Shown: piece after piece, positions 25,001 through 34,241 of the stretch | Layout of the letters: each line of letters begins with the position of its first letter | How positions within the stretch are numbered: position 1 is the first letter of the stretch | From: an uncultured Alphaproteobacteria bacterium | Lineage (GTDB): Bacteria > Pseudomonadota > Alphaproteobacteria > Rs-D84 | DNA: 59,055 nt | Direction: 5' to 3' | NCBI GenBank assembly: GCA_944390225.1 | Contig: CALXPB010000005.1 | Coordinates: forward strand, 1-59,055 | Notes under the pieces: generated by a model | What the model was told of the DNA's origin: nothing | Database searches by the model: none | Seen by the model: the letters and a program-made list of their open reading frames with translations, nothing else | Position numbers and translations under genes: made by a program

Positions 25001-27031
25001 ATGTCTAATGAAGCGAATGAAAATAAAACGCAAATTGTTCTGACGCTTAGCACGAAGTTGAAGGCCGTACAGAAACGTTCTGGAGAAACGGTACCATTTG
25101 ATTCTAAGAAGATATTTGACGCGATAAAAAAGGCGGTTGCGGTTACACAAGAAATAACCGACGAAAGAATCGCTGCGGTGACTCAGACAGTTCTTGAAAA
25201 ACTGGAAGCAGAATTTACAGAAAAAATTCCAACGGTAGAGGCGATTCAAGAAAAAGTCATAGAAACTCTGATGGATTATAAAGCATATAAAACAGCCGAA
25301 GCATATATAATATACCGTCAGAAACGCAGTGAGATTCGTAATTCTTATGTAGACGCAGTAGAAATAATAGAGGGTTATGTCGGTGGTTCAAACTGGCGTA
25401 TAAAAGAAAACGCAAACATAGGTTATTCGGTTGGGGGGCTTATTTTACGTACCAGCGAACGCGTTACAGCAGAATATTGGTTGAATTTGTATCCCAAAGA
25501 AATTTCAGAAGCCCATAAAAATGCATCTATACATATTCATGACCTGGGTTGGTTGACGGGTTATTGTGCTGGCTGGTCCCTGCGCGAATTATTGTACGAG
25601 GGCTTCAACGGAGTACCCGGCTTTTTACAATGTGCCCCAGCAAAACACATGGCAACGGCAATTTCTCATATTGTAAATTTCTTGGGAACGTTGCAAAACG
25701 AATTTGCTGGCGCGGAAGCATTTTCTTCAATAGATACATATTTATCACCATATGTCAGGGTTGATAACCTTTCCTATGAAGATGTCAAGAATGCTATGCA
25801 AACCCTTATATTCAACTGCGCTGTCCCATGTCGTTGGGGGACCCAGACACCGTTCATAAACTTTACATTTGATTGGACTTGTCCGGAAGACCTGAAAAAC
25901 CAACATCCTTTCATTGGTGGAAAACAAGTAGACTTTACATATGGTGAATTACAGAAAGAAATGGATATGATAAACCAAGCCTTTATAGAAGTTATGACAG
26001 AAGGTGATGCCCAAGGTCGTCCGTTTACTTTCCCGATTCCGACTTATAACATAACAAATGATTTCCCATGGGATCATCCGAATGTGAAACCATTGTTTAA
26101 TTTGGCAGCAAAATATGGGATTCCGAACTTCCAGAATTTCTTGAATTCAGACTTGAATCCGACGGACGTTCGTTCTATGTGTTGCAGATTGCGCTTGGAT
26201 GTACGCGAATTGCTAAAACGTGGTGGCGGATTATTCGGTTCTGCAGAAAAGACCGGTTCTATTGGTGTTGTGACAATTAATTTGTCTCGTCTGGGATATA
26301 CGCACAAGGGCGATCGAGACGGTCTGTTTGCCGAACTAAAAAGATTGTTGGAGTTAGCTCGCGATTCTTTGGAAATTAAACGTCGCATAATTACTAAAAA
26401 TATGGAGCGCGGTTTGTATCCGTTTACTCGCCGGTATTTAGGAAATTGGAATCACCATTTTTCTACCATTGGTGTGAACGGTGCGAATGAGATGGTCAGG
26501 AACTTTACAAACGATAAAGAAAATATAGCCACACCGTTCGGTAAAAAACTTGTCTTGGATATAATGGATTTCATACGTGAAAATCTGGCAAATTTCCAAG
26601 AACAAACGGGGAACTTATATAACTTGGAAGCAACACCCGCAGAAGGTTGTTCTTATCGCTTTGCCAAAACAGACGTAAAGAACTTCCCAGACATCATAAC
26701 GGCAGGGACAAAAGAGGCTCCGTATTATACGAATTCAACTCAATTACCTGTAAACTATACGGACGACCCGTTCGTAGCGTTAGAGCATCAAGAAGAATTA
26801 CAACGTAAATATACAGGTGGTACCATGTTCCACTTGTACTTAGGCGAACCTGTATCAAGCGGTGATGCAGCAGAAAAAATAGTTCGTACGATATTTGAAA
26901 ATTACAAGATTCCGTATATGACGCTTACACCGACATTTTCTATATGTCCAAAGCACGGTTATCTTGCTGGTAACTACGAATTCTGCCCAAAGTGTGATGC
27001 AGAAATTGCGGCAAATCAAAATAAAAAATAA
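25001..27031 (+). CDS. nrdD: Anaerobic ribonucleoside-triphosphate reductase, main chain without the glycyl-radical tail
   Basis: A 676-residue class III reductase that makes dNTPs without oxygen. An N-terminal ATP-cone (about 10-100, starting KAVQKRSGETVPFDSKKI) gives allosteric control; the barrel follows with FNCAVPCRWGTQTPF and Cys-rich MCCRLRLDV; the end has the zinc site CPKHGYLAGNYEFCPKCD. The chain then stops, whereas family members continue with an Arg/Gly radical segment. That segment is on the next ORF (27053), in the same frame. The start at 25001 has GGAG upstream; a start at 24971 would lie inside the second NrdR box. It resembles the Thermotoga-like NrdD group. Confidence 0.93.
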   Translation: MSNEANENKTQIVLTLSTKLKAVQKRSGETVPFDSKKIFDAIKKAVAVTQEITDERIAAVTQTVLEKLEAEFTEKIPTVEAIQEKVIETLMDYKAYKTAEAYIIYRQKRSEIRNSYVDAVEIIEGYVGGSNWRIKENANIGYSVGGLILRTSERVTAEYWLNLYPKEISEAHKNASIHIHDLGWLTGYCAGWSLRELLYEGFNGVPGFLQCAPAKHMATAISHIVNFLGTLQNEFAGAEAFSSIDTYLSPYVRVDNLSYEDVKNAMQTLIFNCAVPCRWGTQTPFINFTFDWTCPEDLKNQHPFIGGKQVDFTYGELQKEMDMINQAFIEVMTEGDAQGRPFTFPIPTYNITNDFPWDHPNVKPLFNLAAKYGIPNFQNFLNSDLNPTDVRSMCCRLRLDVRELLKRGGGLFGSAEKTGSIGVVTINLSRLGYTHKGDRDGLFAELKRLLELARDSLEIKRRIITKNMERGLYPFTRRYLGNWNHHFSTIGVNGANEMVRNFTNDKENIATPFGKKLVLDIMDFIRENLANFQEQTGNLYNLEATPAEGCSYRFAKTDVKNFPDIITAGTKEAPYYTNSTQLPVNYTDDPFVALEHQEELQRKYTGGTMFHLYLGEPVSSGDAAEKIVRTIFENYKIPYMTLTPTFSICPKHGYLAGNYEFCPKCDAEIAANQNKK

Positions 27032-27052
27032 AAAAACGAAAGGAGGAAGACA

Positions 27053-27235
27053 ATGGAACAAACAATACAAAGAACACCATGCGAAAGATTTTCACGTTCA
27101 ATGGGGTTCATACGCCCGGTATCAAACTTTAACATCGGAAAATATTCTGAGTTTTGCGAAAGAAAGACATTTACAGAATCCAATTGTTTATCCACCGGTC
27201 AAAGACATTCTGATTTAATGAAAAAAGCGGCATAA
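27053..27235 (+). CDS. Stand-alone glycyl-radical domain of NrdD
   Basis: A 60-residue protein. RTPCERFSRSMGFIRPVSNF, then GKYSEFCERKTF, matches the C-terminal radical segment of NrdD (R...EVYSR.VGY.RPV..WN.GK..EF.DRK.F in relatives); Gly18 in SMGF should carry the radical. It lies 21 bases after the nrdD stop, in the same frame, with its own strong site AAAGGAGG. So the reductase seems to be made as two chains, much as YfiD/GrcA supplies a radical domain to pyruvate formate-lyase. The last 18 residues have no counterpart that I know. Readthrough of the single TAA is a formal alternative. Confidence 0.85.
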   Translation: MEQTIQRTPCERFSRSMGFIRPVSNFNIGKYSEFCERKTFTESNCLSTGQRHSDLMKKAA

Positions 27236-27238
27236 AAA

Positions 27239-27940
27239 ATGAAAGACATTCAGATTGGTGGGTTGGTATCTTTCACAACAATAGACTATCCGGGGAAACT
27301 GGCAGCGGTAATATTTCTGGTTGGTTGTCCTCTTCGTTGTGCATATTGTTCCAACCCTCATTTACTGAATGTCCGAGACGGCGAATACGATCCAGAAAAG
27401 GTTTTTGACTGGTTAAAATCGCGCGTCGGAAAACTGGAAGCCATCGTGTTCTCTGGGGGCGAGGCTTTAATGCAAGGAGACGCGTTAATAGAATATATGC
27501 ATCGCGTAAAAGATTTAGGTTTTTTAATCGGGGTTCATACTAACGGTTTTTATCCCGAAACTTTAAAAAGAGCATCTGATTTTATCGATTGGATTGGTTT
27601 AGATTATAAGGCAACGCGAATAAAATATCCTGAATTAGTAGGACAAAATATTGCGCACGACAATATGATAAAAAGTTTAAGCGTTTGGCTTGATACCGGT
27701 AAAGATTTTGAAATTCGAATAACATGTGATCCCAGACATATTACAAAACTCGATTTACTGGAAATAATTCAAGACTTACATTCACGTGGGGTAAAGAAGA
27801 TAGCAATACAAAAATATATTCCACATTTTGAAGACAATGAACATGGTACAACGCCGGAACAACGCGCACAATACTTTAACGATGAAAAATTACGAGAAGA
27901 TATAAACTCAAAATTTGAATCTGTAATCTGGCGTGAATAA
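27239..27940 (+). CDS. nrdG: Anaerobic ribonucleotide reductase activating enzyme (radical SAM)
   Basis: A 233-residue radical SAM protein that puts the glycyl radical on NrdD. CPLRCAYC at residues 30-37 binds the 4Fe-4S cluster; IVFSGGEAL is the SAM-binding GGE motif. The N-terminus GLVSFTTIDYPGKLAAVIFL is typical of the NrdG2-type activases. It starts three bases after the radical-domain ORF without its own ribosome site, so it is translated by coupling. The order nrdD, radical domain, nrdG makes one regulon unit. Confidence 0.93.
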   Translation: MKDIQIGGLVSFTTIDYPGKLAAVIFLVGCPLRCAYCSNPHLLNVRDGEYDPEKVFDWLKSRVGKLEAIVFSGGEALMQGDALIEYMHRVKDLGFLIGVHTNGFYPETLKRASDFIDWIGLDYKATRIKYPELVGQNIAHDNMIKSLSVWLDTGKDFEIRITCDPRHITKLDLLEIIQDLHSRGVKKIAIQKYIPHFEDNEHGTTPEQRAQYFNDEKLREDINSKFESVIWRE

Positions 27941-28015
27941 GAACTGATTTTTTCTTGTCTCTTATTCATCTTAAAATTATACCACCTACGAGAGATAAAT
28001 ATTACGATAAAAAAT

Positions 28016-28036
28016 AAAACGCCCGAAAGGCGTTTT
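28016..28036. terminator. Bidirectional terminator between nrdG and valS
   Basis: AAAACGCC, loop CGAAA, GGCGTTTT; it lies next to the valS stop codon. About 75 bases of A/T-rich sequence before it hold nothing else. Confidence 0.82.
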
Positions 28037-28037
28037 A

Positions 28038-30632
28038 TTAGTTTATAGCAGAATCAAATTCTATATTTCCAAGCCTTATTCCGATTGTATCATCGGTAAC
28101 ATACTTTATATCATTAGTCGTTATATTTAAAACGTTCTTTATATCTTCCTGAGAATTCTTGATAAACTCCAAAGATTTTTCATCTCCGTATATTTGAACC
28201 ATAGAAACAGGTGCTTTCACAGAAAGTTTCTTTTCTGCTTTAACCTTTCTAACAGCTTCCACAACGCAAACAACCGAGTTATATAAATCAAAAGAGCCAA
28301 ATTCCTCATAATCTTTATCATCGGGATAACTTTCACGATGTACAGACAGACAACTGCCCCATGACCTTGATTGATAGACCTCTTCTGTAATGAACACCAA
28401 GAACGGAGCAAACATCTTACAGAATAAATCAACAGATAACATCAGGGTAGAAACAGCAGATTTAGAATTCTCGCCATATGCGCGCCCCTTTACTATTTCC
28501 AAATAGTTATCGCAGAAATCCCAGAAAAGATGCTCTGTTATTTCCAGCGCACCGGAATAATCATTATTTTCAAAATATTTTCTTGCATTTTTTATGCCCG
28601 CATTCATCTTTCCAATCCAAGAGCGATCCAAAGAATCAGTTATATTTTTCAAATATTCAGAACTTACGTTCATTCCGCTCTGAGCAACGATATTAAATAC
28701 GAACTTAGACGCGTTAAAGAACTTTGTACATAATTTTTTACCTTGATCCATAATTTTTTCTTCAAAAGTGGCGTCGATTCCAAGTCTTGCGCGCCCTGCC
28801 CAATATCTTACGGCATCAGAAGAATACTTTTCTATCAAATTCATTGGTGTCGTGACGTTTCCTTTTGACTTACTCATCTTTTTACGATCAGGATCAAGGA
28901 CGAAACCGCTAATATGAGCCTCGTACCAAGGTATCTGGTTTTCTGACGCATACGATTTCATAATAGTATAAAACGCCCACGTTCTTATTATATCATGAGC
29001 CTGCGGTCTAACATCAAAAGGTAGCGAAATATTATGACCTTTCGGTGCAACCGCCATCGCTATCTGAGGCGTCAACGAGGACGTAGCCCATGTATCCATT
29101 ATATCTTTTTCACCGATAAAACCGTTTGGTTGCCCGCGTTGCCCCTCTTCATAACCTGTCGGCACGTCTACCATAGGATCAATCGGCAATTGTGATTCAT
29201 CTGGGTATATAGGTTGATTATAATCTACAACACCGTTTTCATCTATTTTATACCATACGGGGAAAGGAACACCGAAAAAGCGTTGTCTAGAAATGCACCA
29301 GTCTTGATTTAAACCGTTTACCCACGCTTCGTATCTTGAAAGCATATGTTGAGGGACCCATTTAATTTTTCTACCCTGCTCTAATAATTGCTGTTTTATT
29401 CGCAAAATGTCGATAAACCACTGACGAGAAGATACGAATTCCAAAGGTCTTTCGCCTTTTTCATAGAACTTTACAGGGTGGGTCAACGGGCGCGGTTCTG
29501 CCATCAAATCCCCGCTTTCGCGCAAGAATTCAACAATCTGGGCACGCGCTTTTTTAATCGGCAAACCTGCGATTTTATCATAATATTCTTTTGCCGTTTC
29601 GGCGTCCAGACTGACGAAATTTCCCTGACCGTACTCCAAAGGAATCAGGCACCCGTCTTTACCTACTATTTGCTTTATAGGTAAACCAGATTTCTTCCAC
29701 CATGCCACGTCAGCGGCATCTCCGAAAGTACACACCATCATTATTCCGGTACCTTTATCTTTTTCTGCATGCTCTGACGCAATGATAGGTACAGGTATCT
29801 TAAACAACGGAACTATCGCCGTCTTACCGAAATATCTTTGATACCTTTCATCATCGGGGTGCGCGACAACAGCGATACAAGCCGGTAAGAATTCCGGTCG
29901 CGTGGTTGCAATTTTTATAAAATCATTATTATCACCTTCAATTCCGAAACGAATATCATGAAAAAAGCCCGAGACTTCACGATCCTCTATTTCTGCCTGT
30001 GCGACCGCAGATTGAAAGTCTATATCCCACATAGTCGGTGCTTCAACACACTTACAAAACCCTTTTTCAACCAAATCCAAGAAAGATTTCTGTGAAACCT
30101 TTATTGCGGTCGGAGAAATCGTAGAATACTTCAAATTCCAATCATAAGAATGACCTATTCTGCGAAAAACGTCTTCAAAAACGGCTTCGTCTTTTTCCGT
30201 TAAAACATTACAGGCTTCGACAAAATTTTTACGGGATACGTGTTTTAACTCTTTTACATCGTCAACATGCTCGGGAACAAAGTCAGGGTCATACGGTAAA
30301 TCTGCGTCGCAAGAAATTCCGTAATAATTTTGGACCCTTCTTTCCGTGGGCAGACCGTTATCATCCCACCCAATAGGGAAGAAAATCGCTTTTCCATTCA
30401 TTCTTTGCCAACGAACTTTGATGTCAGTTTGGGTATAACTCATTATATGCCCGATGTGCAAAGAACCCGATACCGTAGGAGGTGGCGTATCAACAACGTA
30501 AGTATTATTACGAGGGGCATTTTTATCGTACGCATAAACGTTCGTTTCTTGCCAATATTTTTCGCATCTCTGTTCTATATCAGAGAAAACCAACTTATCG
30601 TCCAGTGCCTTATTAGATTTGTAATTAAACAT
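28038..30632 (-). CDS. valS: Valyl-tRNA synthetase, archaeal/Rickettsia type
   Basis: An 864-residue class I synthetase. HIGH motif in SGSLHIGHIMSYT near residue 60, editing domain in the middle, KMSKSKGN near residue 590, then the anticodon-binding helical domain; the C-terminal coiled-coil arm of the usual bacterial ValRS is short or missing. The block PIGWDDNGLPTERRVQ is typical of the archaeal-type enzyme known from Rickettsiales. AAGGGAAT lies before the ATG. It is monocistronic, next to tRNA-Ser. Confidence 0.94.
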   Translation of the reverse strand: MFNYKSNKALDDKLVFSDIEQRCEKYWQETNVYAYDKNAPRNNTYVVDTPPPTVSGSLHIGHIMSYTQTDIKVRWQRMNGKAIFFPIGWDDNGLPTERRVQNYYGISCDADLPYDPDFVPEHVDDVKELKHVSRKNFVEACNVLTEKDEAVFEDVFRRIGHSYDWNLKYSTISPTAIKVSQKSFLDLVEKGFCKCVEAPTMWDIDFQSAVAQAEIEDREVSGFFHDIRFGIEGDNNDFIKIATTRPEFLPACIAVVAHPDDERYQRYFGKTAIVPLFKIPVPIIASEHAEKDKGTGIMMVCTFGDAADVAWWKKSGLPIKQIVGKDGCLIPLEYGQGNFVSLDAETAKEYYDKIAGLPIKKARAQIVEFLRESGDLMAEPRPLTHPVKFYEKGERPLEFVSSRQWFIDILRIKQQLLEQGRKIKWVPQHMLSRYEAWVNGLNQDWCISRQRFFGVPFPVWYKIDENGVVDYNQPIYPDESQLPIDPMVDVPTGYEEGQRGQPNGFIGEKDIMDTWATSSLTPQIAMAVAPKGHNISLPFDVRPQAHDIIRTWAFYTIMKSYASENQIPWYEAHISGFVLDPDRKKMSKSKGNVTTPMNLIEKYSSDAVRYWAGRARLGIDATFEEKIMDQGKKLCTKFFNASKFVFNIVAQSGMNVSSEYLKNITDSLDRSWIGKMNAGIKNARKYFENNDYSGALEITEHLFWDFCDNYLEIVKGRAYGENSKSAVSTLMLSVDLFCKMFAPFLVFITEEVYQSRSWGSCLSVHRESYPDDKDYEEFGSFDLYNSVVCVVEAVRKVKAEKKLSVKAPVSMVQIYGDEKSLEFIKNSQEDIKNVLNITTNDIKYVTDDTIGIRLGNIEFDSAIN

Positions 30633-30693
30633 ATTATTCCCTTAACATGACATCATAAAATAAAAAAGCATTAGCCTATTAAAATCTTATTTC

Positions 30694-30783
30694 TGGCGGA
30701 TGGGGAGGGATTCGAACCCCCGGTGGAGTTGCCCCCACAGCGGTTTTCAAGACCGTCGCATTCGACCGCTCTGCCACCCATCC
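30694..30783 (-). tRNA. tRNA-Ser (TGA)
   Basis: A class II tRNA with acceptor GGATGGG, anticodon loop CTTGAAA (anticodon TGA), a long variable arm GTGGGGGCAACTCCAC and an encoded CCA. Confidence 0.95.
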
Positions 30784-30899
30784 GAAACGTCTTCTGCCAA
30801 AATCGCAGAACGCATATTTCAACGACTTTGGTATAAACCTTTTTTATTCAACCTAAACGCGCTATACTATAAACTATCGTCTTGAAATTTTCAAGAATT

Positions 30900-31706
30900 T
30901 TATTCTTGTACTTTTTTTCTAATTGAATGAATAAACAAGCCCAAACCGCATGCAAACATCACAGCCGATAACAACTGCCCCATTGTCAATCCCCAACCGG
31001 TCAGGAAGCCTATTTGTACATCTGGCGCTCGAAATTGTTCGCACACGATTCTAAAAACTGCGTACAACATACCCAATACTCCCCCCAAAGCACCGGGATA
31101 TTTACGTAAACGAGTATATTTATACAAACAAAACATTATTACGAATAATAACAAACCTTCTGTTGCGGCTTCGTACAAAGGACTTGGATGTCTTGGTACA
31201 TAACCATGTCCCACGAAAACGACCCCCCAAGGTACATCTGTTTCACGCCCCATAACCTCCATATTTATAAAATTTGCTATTCTACCGAAAAACAAGCCTA
31301 TCGGTGCAATTACCGCCAATATATCCAATATTTTTAAACTGTTCTGTTTTTCTTTTCTAGAAAATAACAAAGTAGCAATTATAACGCCTAATAAACCGCC
31401 ATGGAAACTCATTCCCCCATGCCAAACCGCGAATATTTCCAAAGGATTCGATAAAAAGAACGGCAGATTATAAAACAAAACATAGCCCAACCGCCCGCCT
31501 ATTATAACACCAAGGATAACATAAGTTAACAAATCATCCAGTTGCTTTTTAGATAAAGATATTTCTTTATTTTTACCGCCCATAAAAAAACGGAATGCAA
31601 AGTACCCGACTACAAAAGCCGCAACGTAAGCCAACGCATACCAACGTATATCCAGACCAAAAACAGAAAACGCGACAGGCGAAATAGGATTTATATATAT
31701 TGCCAT
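30900..31706 (-). CDS. lgt: Prolipoprotein diacylglyceryl transferase
   Basis: A 268-residue inner-membrane enzyme with about seven membrane segments. It transfers diacylglycerol to the lipobox Cys of prolipoproteins, such as those at 257, 11868 and 20469 in this window. The Lgt signature is plain: HGGMSFHGGLLG near residue 95 and GRIANFINMEVMGRETDVPW near residue 140. It is monocistronic on the minus strand. Confidence 0.96.
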   Translation of the reverse strand: MAIYINPISPVAFSVFGLDIRWYALAYVAAFVVGYFAFRFFMGGKNKEISLSKKQLDDLLTYVILGVIIGGRLGYVLFYNLPFFLSNPLEIFAVWHGGMSFHGGLLGVIIATLLFSRKEKQNSLKILDILAVIAPIGLFFGRIANFINMEVMGRETDVPWGVVFVGHGYVPRHPSPLYEAATEGLLLFVIMFCLYKYTRLRKYPGALGGVLGMLYAVFRIVCEQFRAPDVQIGFLTGWGLTMGQLLSAVMFACGLGLFIHSIRKKVQE

Positions 31707-31786
31707 TTTTAGTATTTATTTATGTTTCATCTTGAATTAATGTTTTCATTGTATTATATAAATAAATAACTAACAAGGAGAAAAAA

Positions 31787-32536
31787 ATGGCAGTAAAAAG
31801 CGTCGCGCTTAAAACGAAAGCGGACACATCAAAACTTAATCAGACAAAATCTGGTGGCATTGAACTTTATTTAAAGCGCATTTTTGCTTTGATGTTCGGT
31901 GCGGTTGCTCTGACGGCGGTTGCGACATATATGACAATATGGGGTGGCTGGTTCGTTCATTTAATAAACTTTCAGACAGGTGGTTTTACGGCATTATATT
32001 ACATTCTGCTTTTCGGTGGTTTGGCTTTGTCTATATGGGCGCAGGTACGCGCGTTCAGTTTTAAACCCGGGACAGGTGCTTTACTGCTGGCTTTGTATGC
32101 CGTACTGATAGGCGTTGTAATGACCCCTCTTATCGTTGTTACTTTAACAGTTAACCCTACATCTATCTTATTTGCCTTTATAATATCGGCAGTTATGTTT
32201 GCGTGTATGGCCTTATTCGGCTACAAGACCGTGAAAGACTTATCTTTTATGGGCATATTCTTGATGATGGGTATGATAGGTCTGATACTTATCGGTATAG
32301 CCTCGTTCATATGGCCGACAATGCTTGGTGGTACTTTCGGCACAATCGTATGCTTTATTGGCGTATTAATATTTGCTTTATTTACCGCTTATGATATGCA
32401 AAACTTAAAACGAGCATACGCCGTAATAGGTGATGATACGCAAAAGAATCAGTTGGCTGTATTGGGTGCATTACACTTATATATATCTTTCGTTGCGATG
32501 TTCCAATACTTACTAAGCCTGCTTAATAGAAACTAA
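31787..32536 (+). CDS. Bax inhibitor-1 family membrane protein
   Basis: A 249-residue protein with a short basic N-terminus and seven hydrophobic segments. The end AYDMQNLKRAY... LGALHLYISFVAMFQYLLSL holds the conserved Asp of the BI-1/YccA/YbhL family, which includes pH-gated calcium leak channels. AAGGAG lies before the ATG. It is 22 bases upstream of a ferredoxin gene, so the two are probably cotranscribed. Confidence 0.92.
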   Translation: MAVKSVALKTKADTSKLNQTKSGGIELYLKRIFALMFGAVALTAVATYMTIWGGWFVHLINFQTGGFTALYYILLFGGLALSIWAQVRAFSFKPGTGALLLALYAVLIGVVMTPLIVVTLTVNPTSILFAFIISAVMFACMALFGYKTVKDLSFMGIFLMMGMIGLILIGIASFIWPTMLGGTFGTIVCFIGVLIFALFTAYDMQNLKRAYAVIGDDTQKNQLAVLGALHLYISFVAMFQYLLSLLNRN

Positions 32537-32558
32537 TAGAAATTATACGGAGTAAAAA

Positions 32559-32738
32559 ATGGCTTATAAAATAGATTCCACAAAATGTATTGGTTGTCAT
32601 ACTTGCATGGGTGCATGTCCTGTTATGGCGATATCGACAGGTTCGGACGGGAAATGTGTAATAGACCCTGCAAAATGTATGTCTTGTGGTACCTGCGCGG
32701 CTGTATGTCCTGTTTCAGCGATTACCCTAGACGCATAA
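32559..32738 (+). CDS. 2[4Fe-4S] ferredoxin
   Basis: A 59-residue bacterial ferredoxin. Two CxxCxxCxxxCP sites are complete: CIGCHTCMGACP and CMSCGTCAAVCP. It carries low-potential electrons between redox enzymes of anaerobic metabolism and radical SAM activases. A ribosome site CGGAG lies upstream. The gene ends in a good terminator. Confidence 0.95.
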   Translation: MAYKIDSTKCIGCHTCMGACPVMAISTGSDGKCVIDPAKCMSCGTCAAVCPVSAITLDA

Positions 32739-32751
32739 ACGACTAGTTAAT

Positions 32752-32780
32752 AAAAAAGCGGGGTTAAACCCCGTTTTTTT
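32752..32780 (+). terminator. Terminator after ferredoxin
   Basis: CGGGG, loop TTAAA, CCCCG (32759-32773) with A-run before and seven T after. Confidence 0.9.
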
Positions 32781-32854
32781 ATTTATCGTATTAAATATTG
32801 CAAAAAACTAAAATACGTATAATATATAACCTATAACATTCTGGGAGTATAAAA

Positions 32855-34216
32855 ATGGCTGCAAAAACAATCAATGATATAGTTGCACTATGCAAACGTA
32901 GAGGTTTTATTTTCACAAGTTCGGAAATATATGGTGGCTTGGGTGGCGCATATGACTATGGTCCGTATGGCATAGAACTGATGAAAAATATTCGTAATGC
33001 ATGGTGGAATGCCATGATTTATTCTCGGGACGACATAGAGGGTTTGGATGCAGCGCTGATAAGCAACAAATTAGTCTGGAAGTATTCCGGTCACGAAAAC
33101 AGTTTTTCCGACCCATTGGTAGAGTGTAAAAAATGTGGCACTCGCATGCGTCAAGACAAGATGAAAGACCCGCATAAATGTGATAATTGCGGAAGCAGTG
33201 AACTTACCGAACCGCGAGACTATCAATTAATGATGGGTTTATCCATTGGTGCCACCGCAGACGGTGCGATAAACGCGTATTTACGTCCTGAAACGGCGAC
33301 CACAACATATATAAACTTCAAGAACGTTCTTGACGCAAAACCGCACAAATTACCTTTCGGAATCGCCCAAATCGGTAAAGCGTTCAGGAATGAAATCTCG
33401 CCGCGCGGTTTTGTATTTCGTATGCGTGAATTTGAACAAGCAGAAATGCAGTACTTCGTCAGACCAGATGAAGATGAAAAATACTTTGAAATGTGGAAAG
33501 AAATTCGTACTGCATGGTGGATAAACGTGCTTGGGATACCTGCAACCAAAATACGTTTTACTCCGCATGAGAAACTTGCCCACTATGCAAAGGCGGCAGG
33601 TGACATTGAATACGCTTTTCCAGACGGGTTCGATGAAGTAGAAGGTATTCATAATCGTCAGGATTTTGATTTAGGCTCTCACACAAAATCACAGGAAGAA
33701 TTCAACATTCACGCAAAAGTCATGGAAAACAAAGATAGCACCATGAAATTATCTTACAGCGACCCCCAAACCGGAGAAACATTTATTCCGTATGTGATTG
33801 AGACCGCAATGGGTACAAACCGCGCAATGCTGGCAGTTATGCTGGAAGCATACACAGAAGAGGAACTACCAGACGGGAAAAGTCGCATTGTATTAAAGTT
33901 AAAACCGTGGTTGGCACCTGTAAAAGCGGCCGTTATACCGTTGGCAAGAAACGTGCCAGAGTTATTAGATATAGCTACAGACATTAAAAATTCTTTACGC
34001 AAGTTAAACTTGGGACGCATAGAATTAGAAAACTCTGGGAATATCGGTAAGAACTATCGTCGTCATGACGAAATAGGTACACCCGTATGCATAACAGTTG
34101 ATCATCAAACGTTAGAAGACAAAACCGTAACATTGCGCCATCGTGATACAATGGAGCAAGAACGTATTAACATCGCTGACATCCAAAAGCGAATATCAGA
34201 AATAATAAATCAATAA
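32855..34216 (+). CDS. glyS: Glycyl-tRNA synthetase, single-chain eukaryal/archaeal-like type
   Basis: A 453-residue class II synthetase of the homodimeric type (as in Firmicutes with glyQS, archaea and eukaryotes). The N-terminus GGLGGAYDYGPYGIELMKNI, a zinc ribbon CKKCGTRMR...CDNCGSS near residue 90, motif 2 FRNEISPRGFVFRMREFEQA and the C-terminal anticodon domain are all present. Alphaproteobacteria normally have the two-subunit GlyQ/GlyS enzyme, so this is an unusual replacement. TATAAT at 32818-32823 is a likely -10 box. It is monocistronic with its own terminator. Confidence 0.95.
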   Translation: MAAKTINDIVALCKRRGFIFTSSEIYGGLGGAYDYGPYGIELMKNIRNAWWNAMIYSRDDIEGLDAALISNKLVWKYSGHENSFSDPLVECKKCGTRMRQDKMKDPHKCDNCGSSELTEPRDYQLMMGLSIGATADGAINAYLRPETATTTYINFKNVLDAKPHKLPFGIAQIGKAFRNEISPRGFVFRMREFEQAEMQYFVRPDEDEKYFEMWKEIRTAWWINVLGIPATKIRFTPHEKLAHYAKAAGDIEYAFPDGFDEVEGIHNRQDFDLGSHTKSQEEFNIHAKVMENKDSTMKLSYSDPQTGETFIPYVIETAMGTNRAMLAVMLEAYTEEELPDGKSRIVLKLKPWLAPVKAAVIPLARNVPELLDIATDIKNSLRKLNLGRIELENSGNIGKNYRRHDEIGTPVCITVDHQTLEDKTVTLRHRDTMEQERINIADIQKRISEIINQ

Positions 34217-34241
34217 AAAACGCCCATTTGGGCGTTTTTTT
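34215..34241. terminator. Bidirectional terminator after glyS
   Basis: CGCCC, loop ATTT, GGGCG with six A before and eight T after, between the convergent genes ending at 34216 and 34241. Confidence 0.9.
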
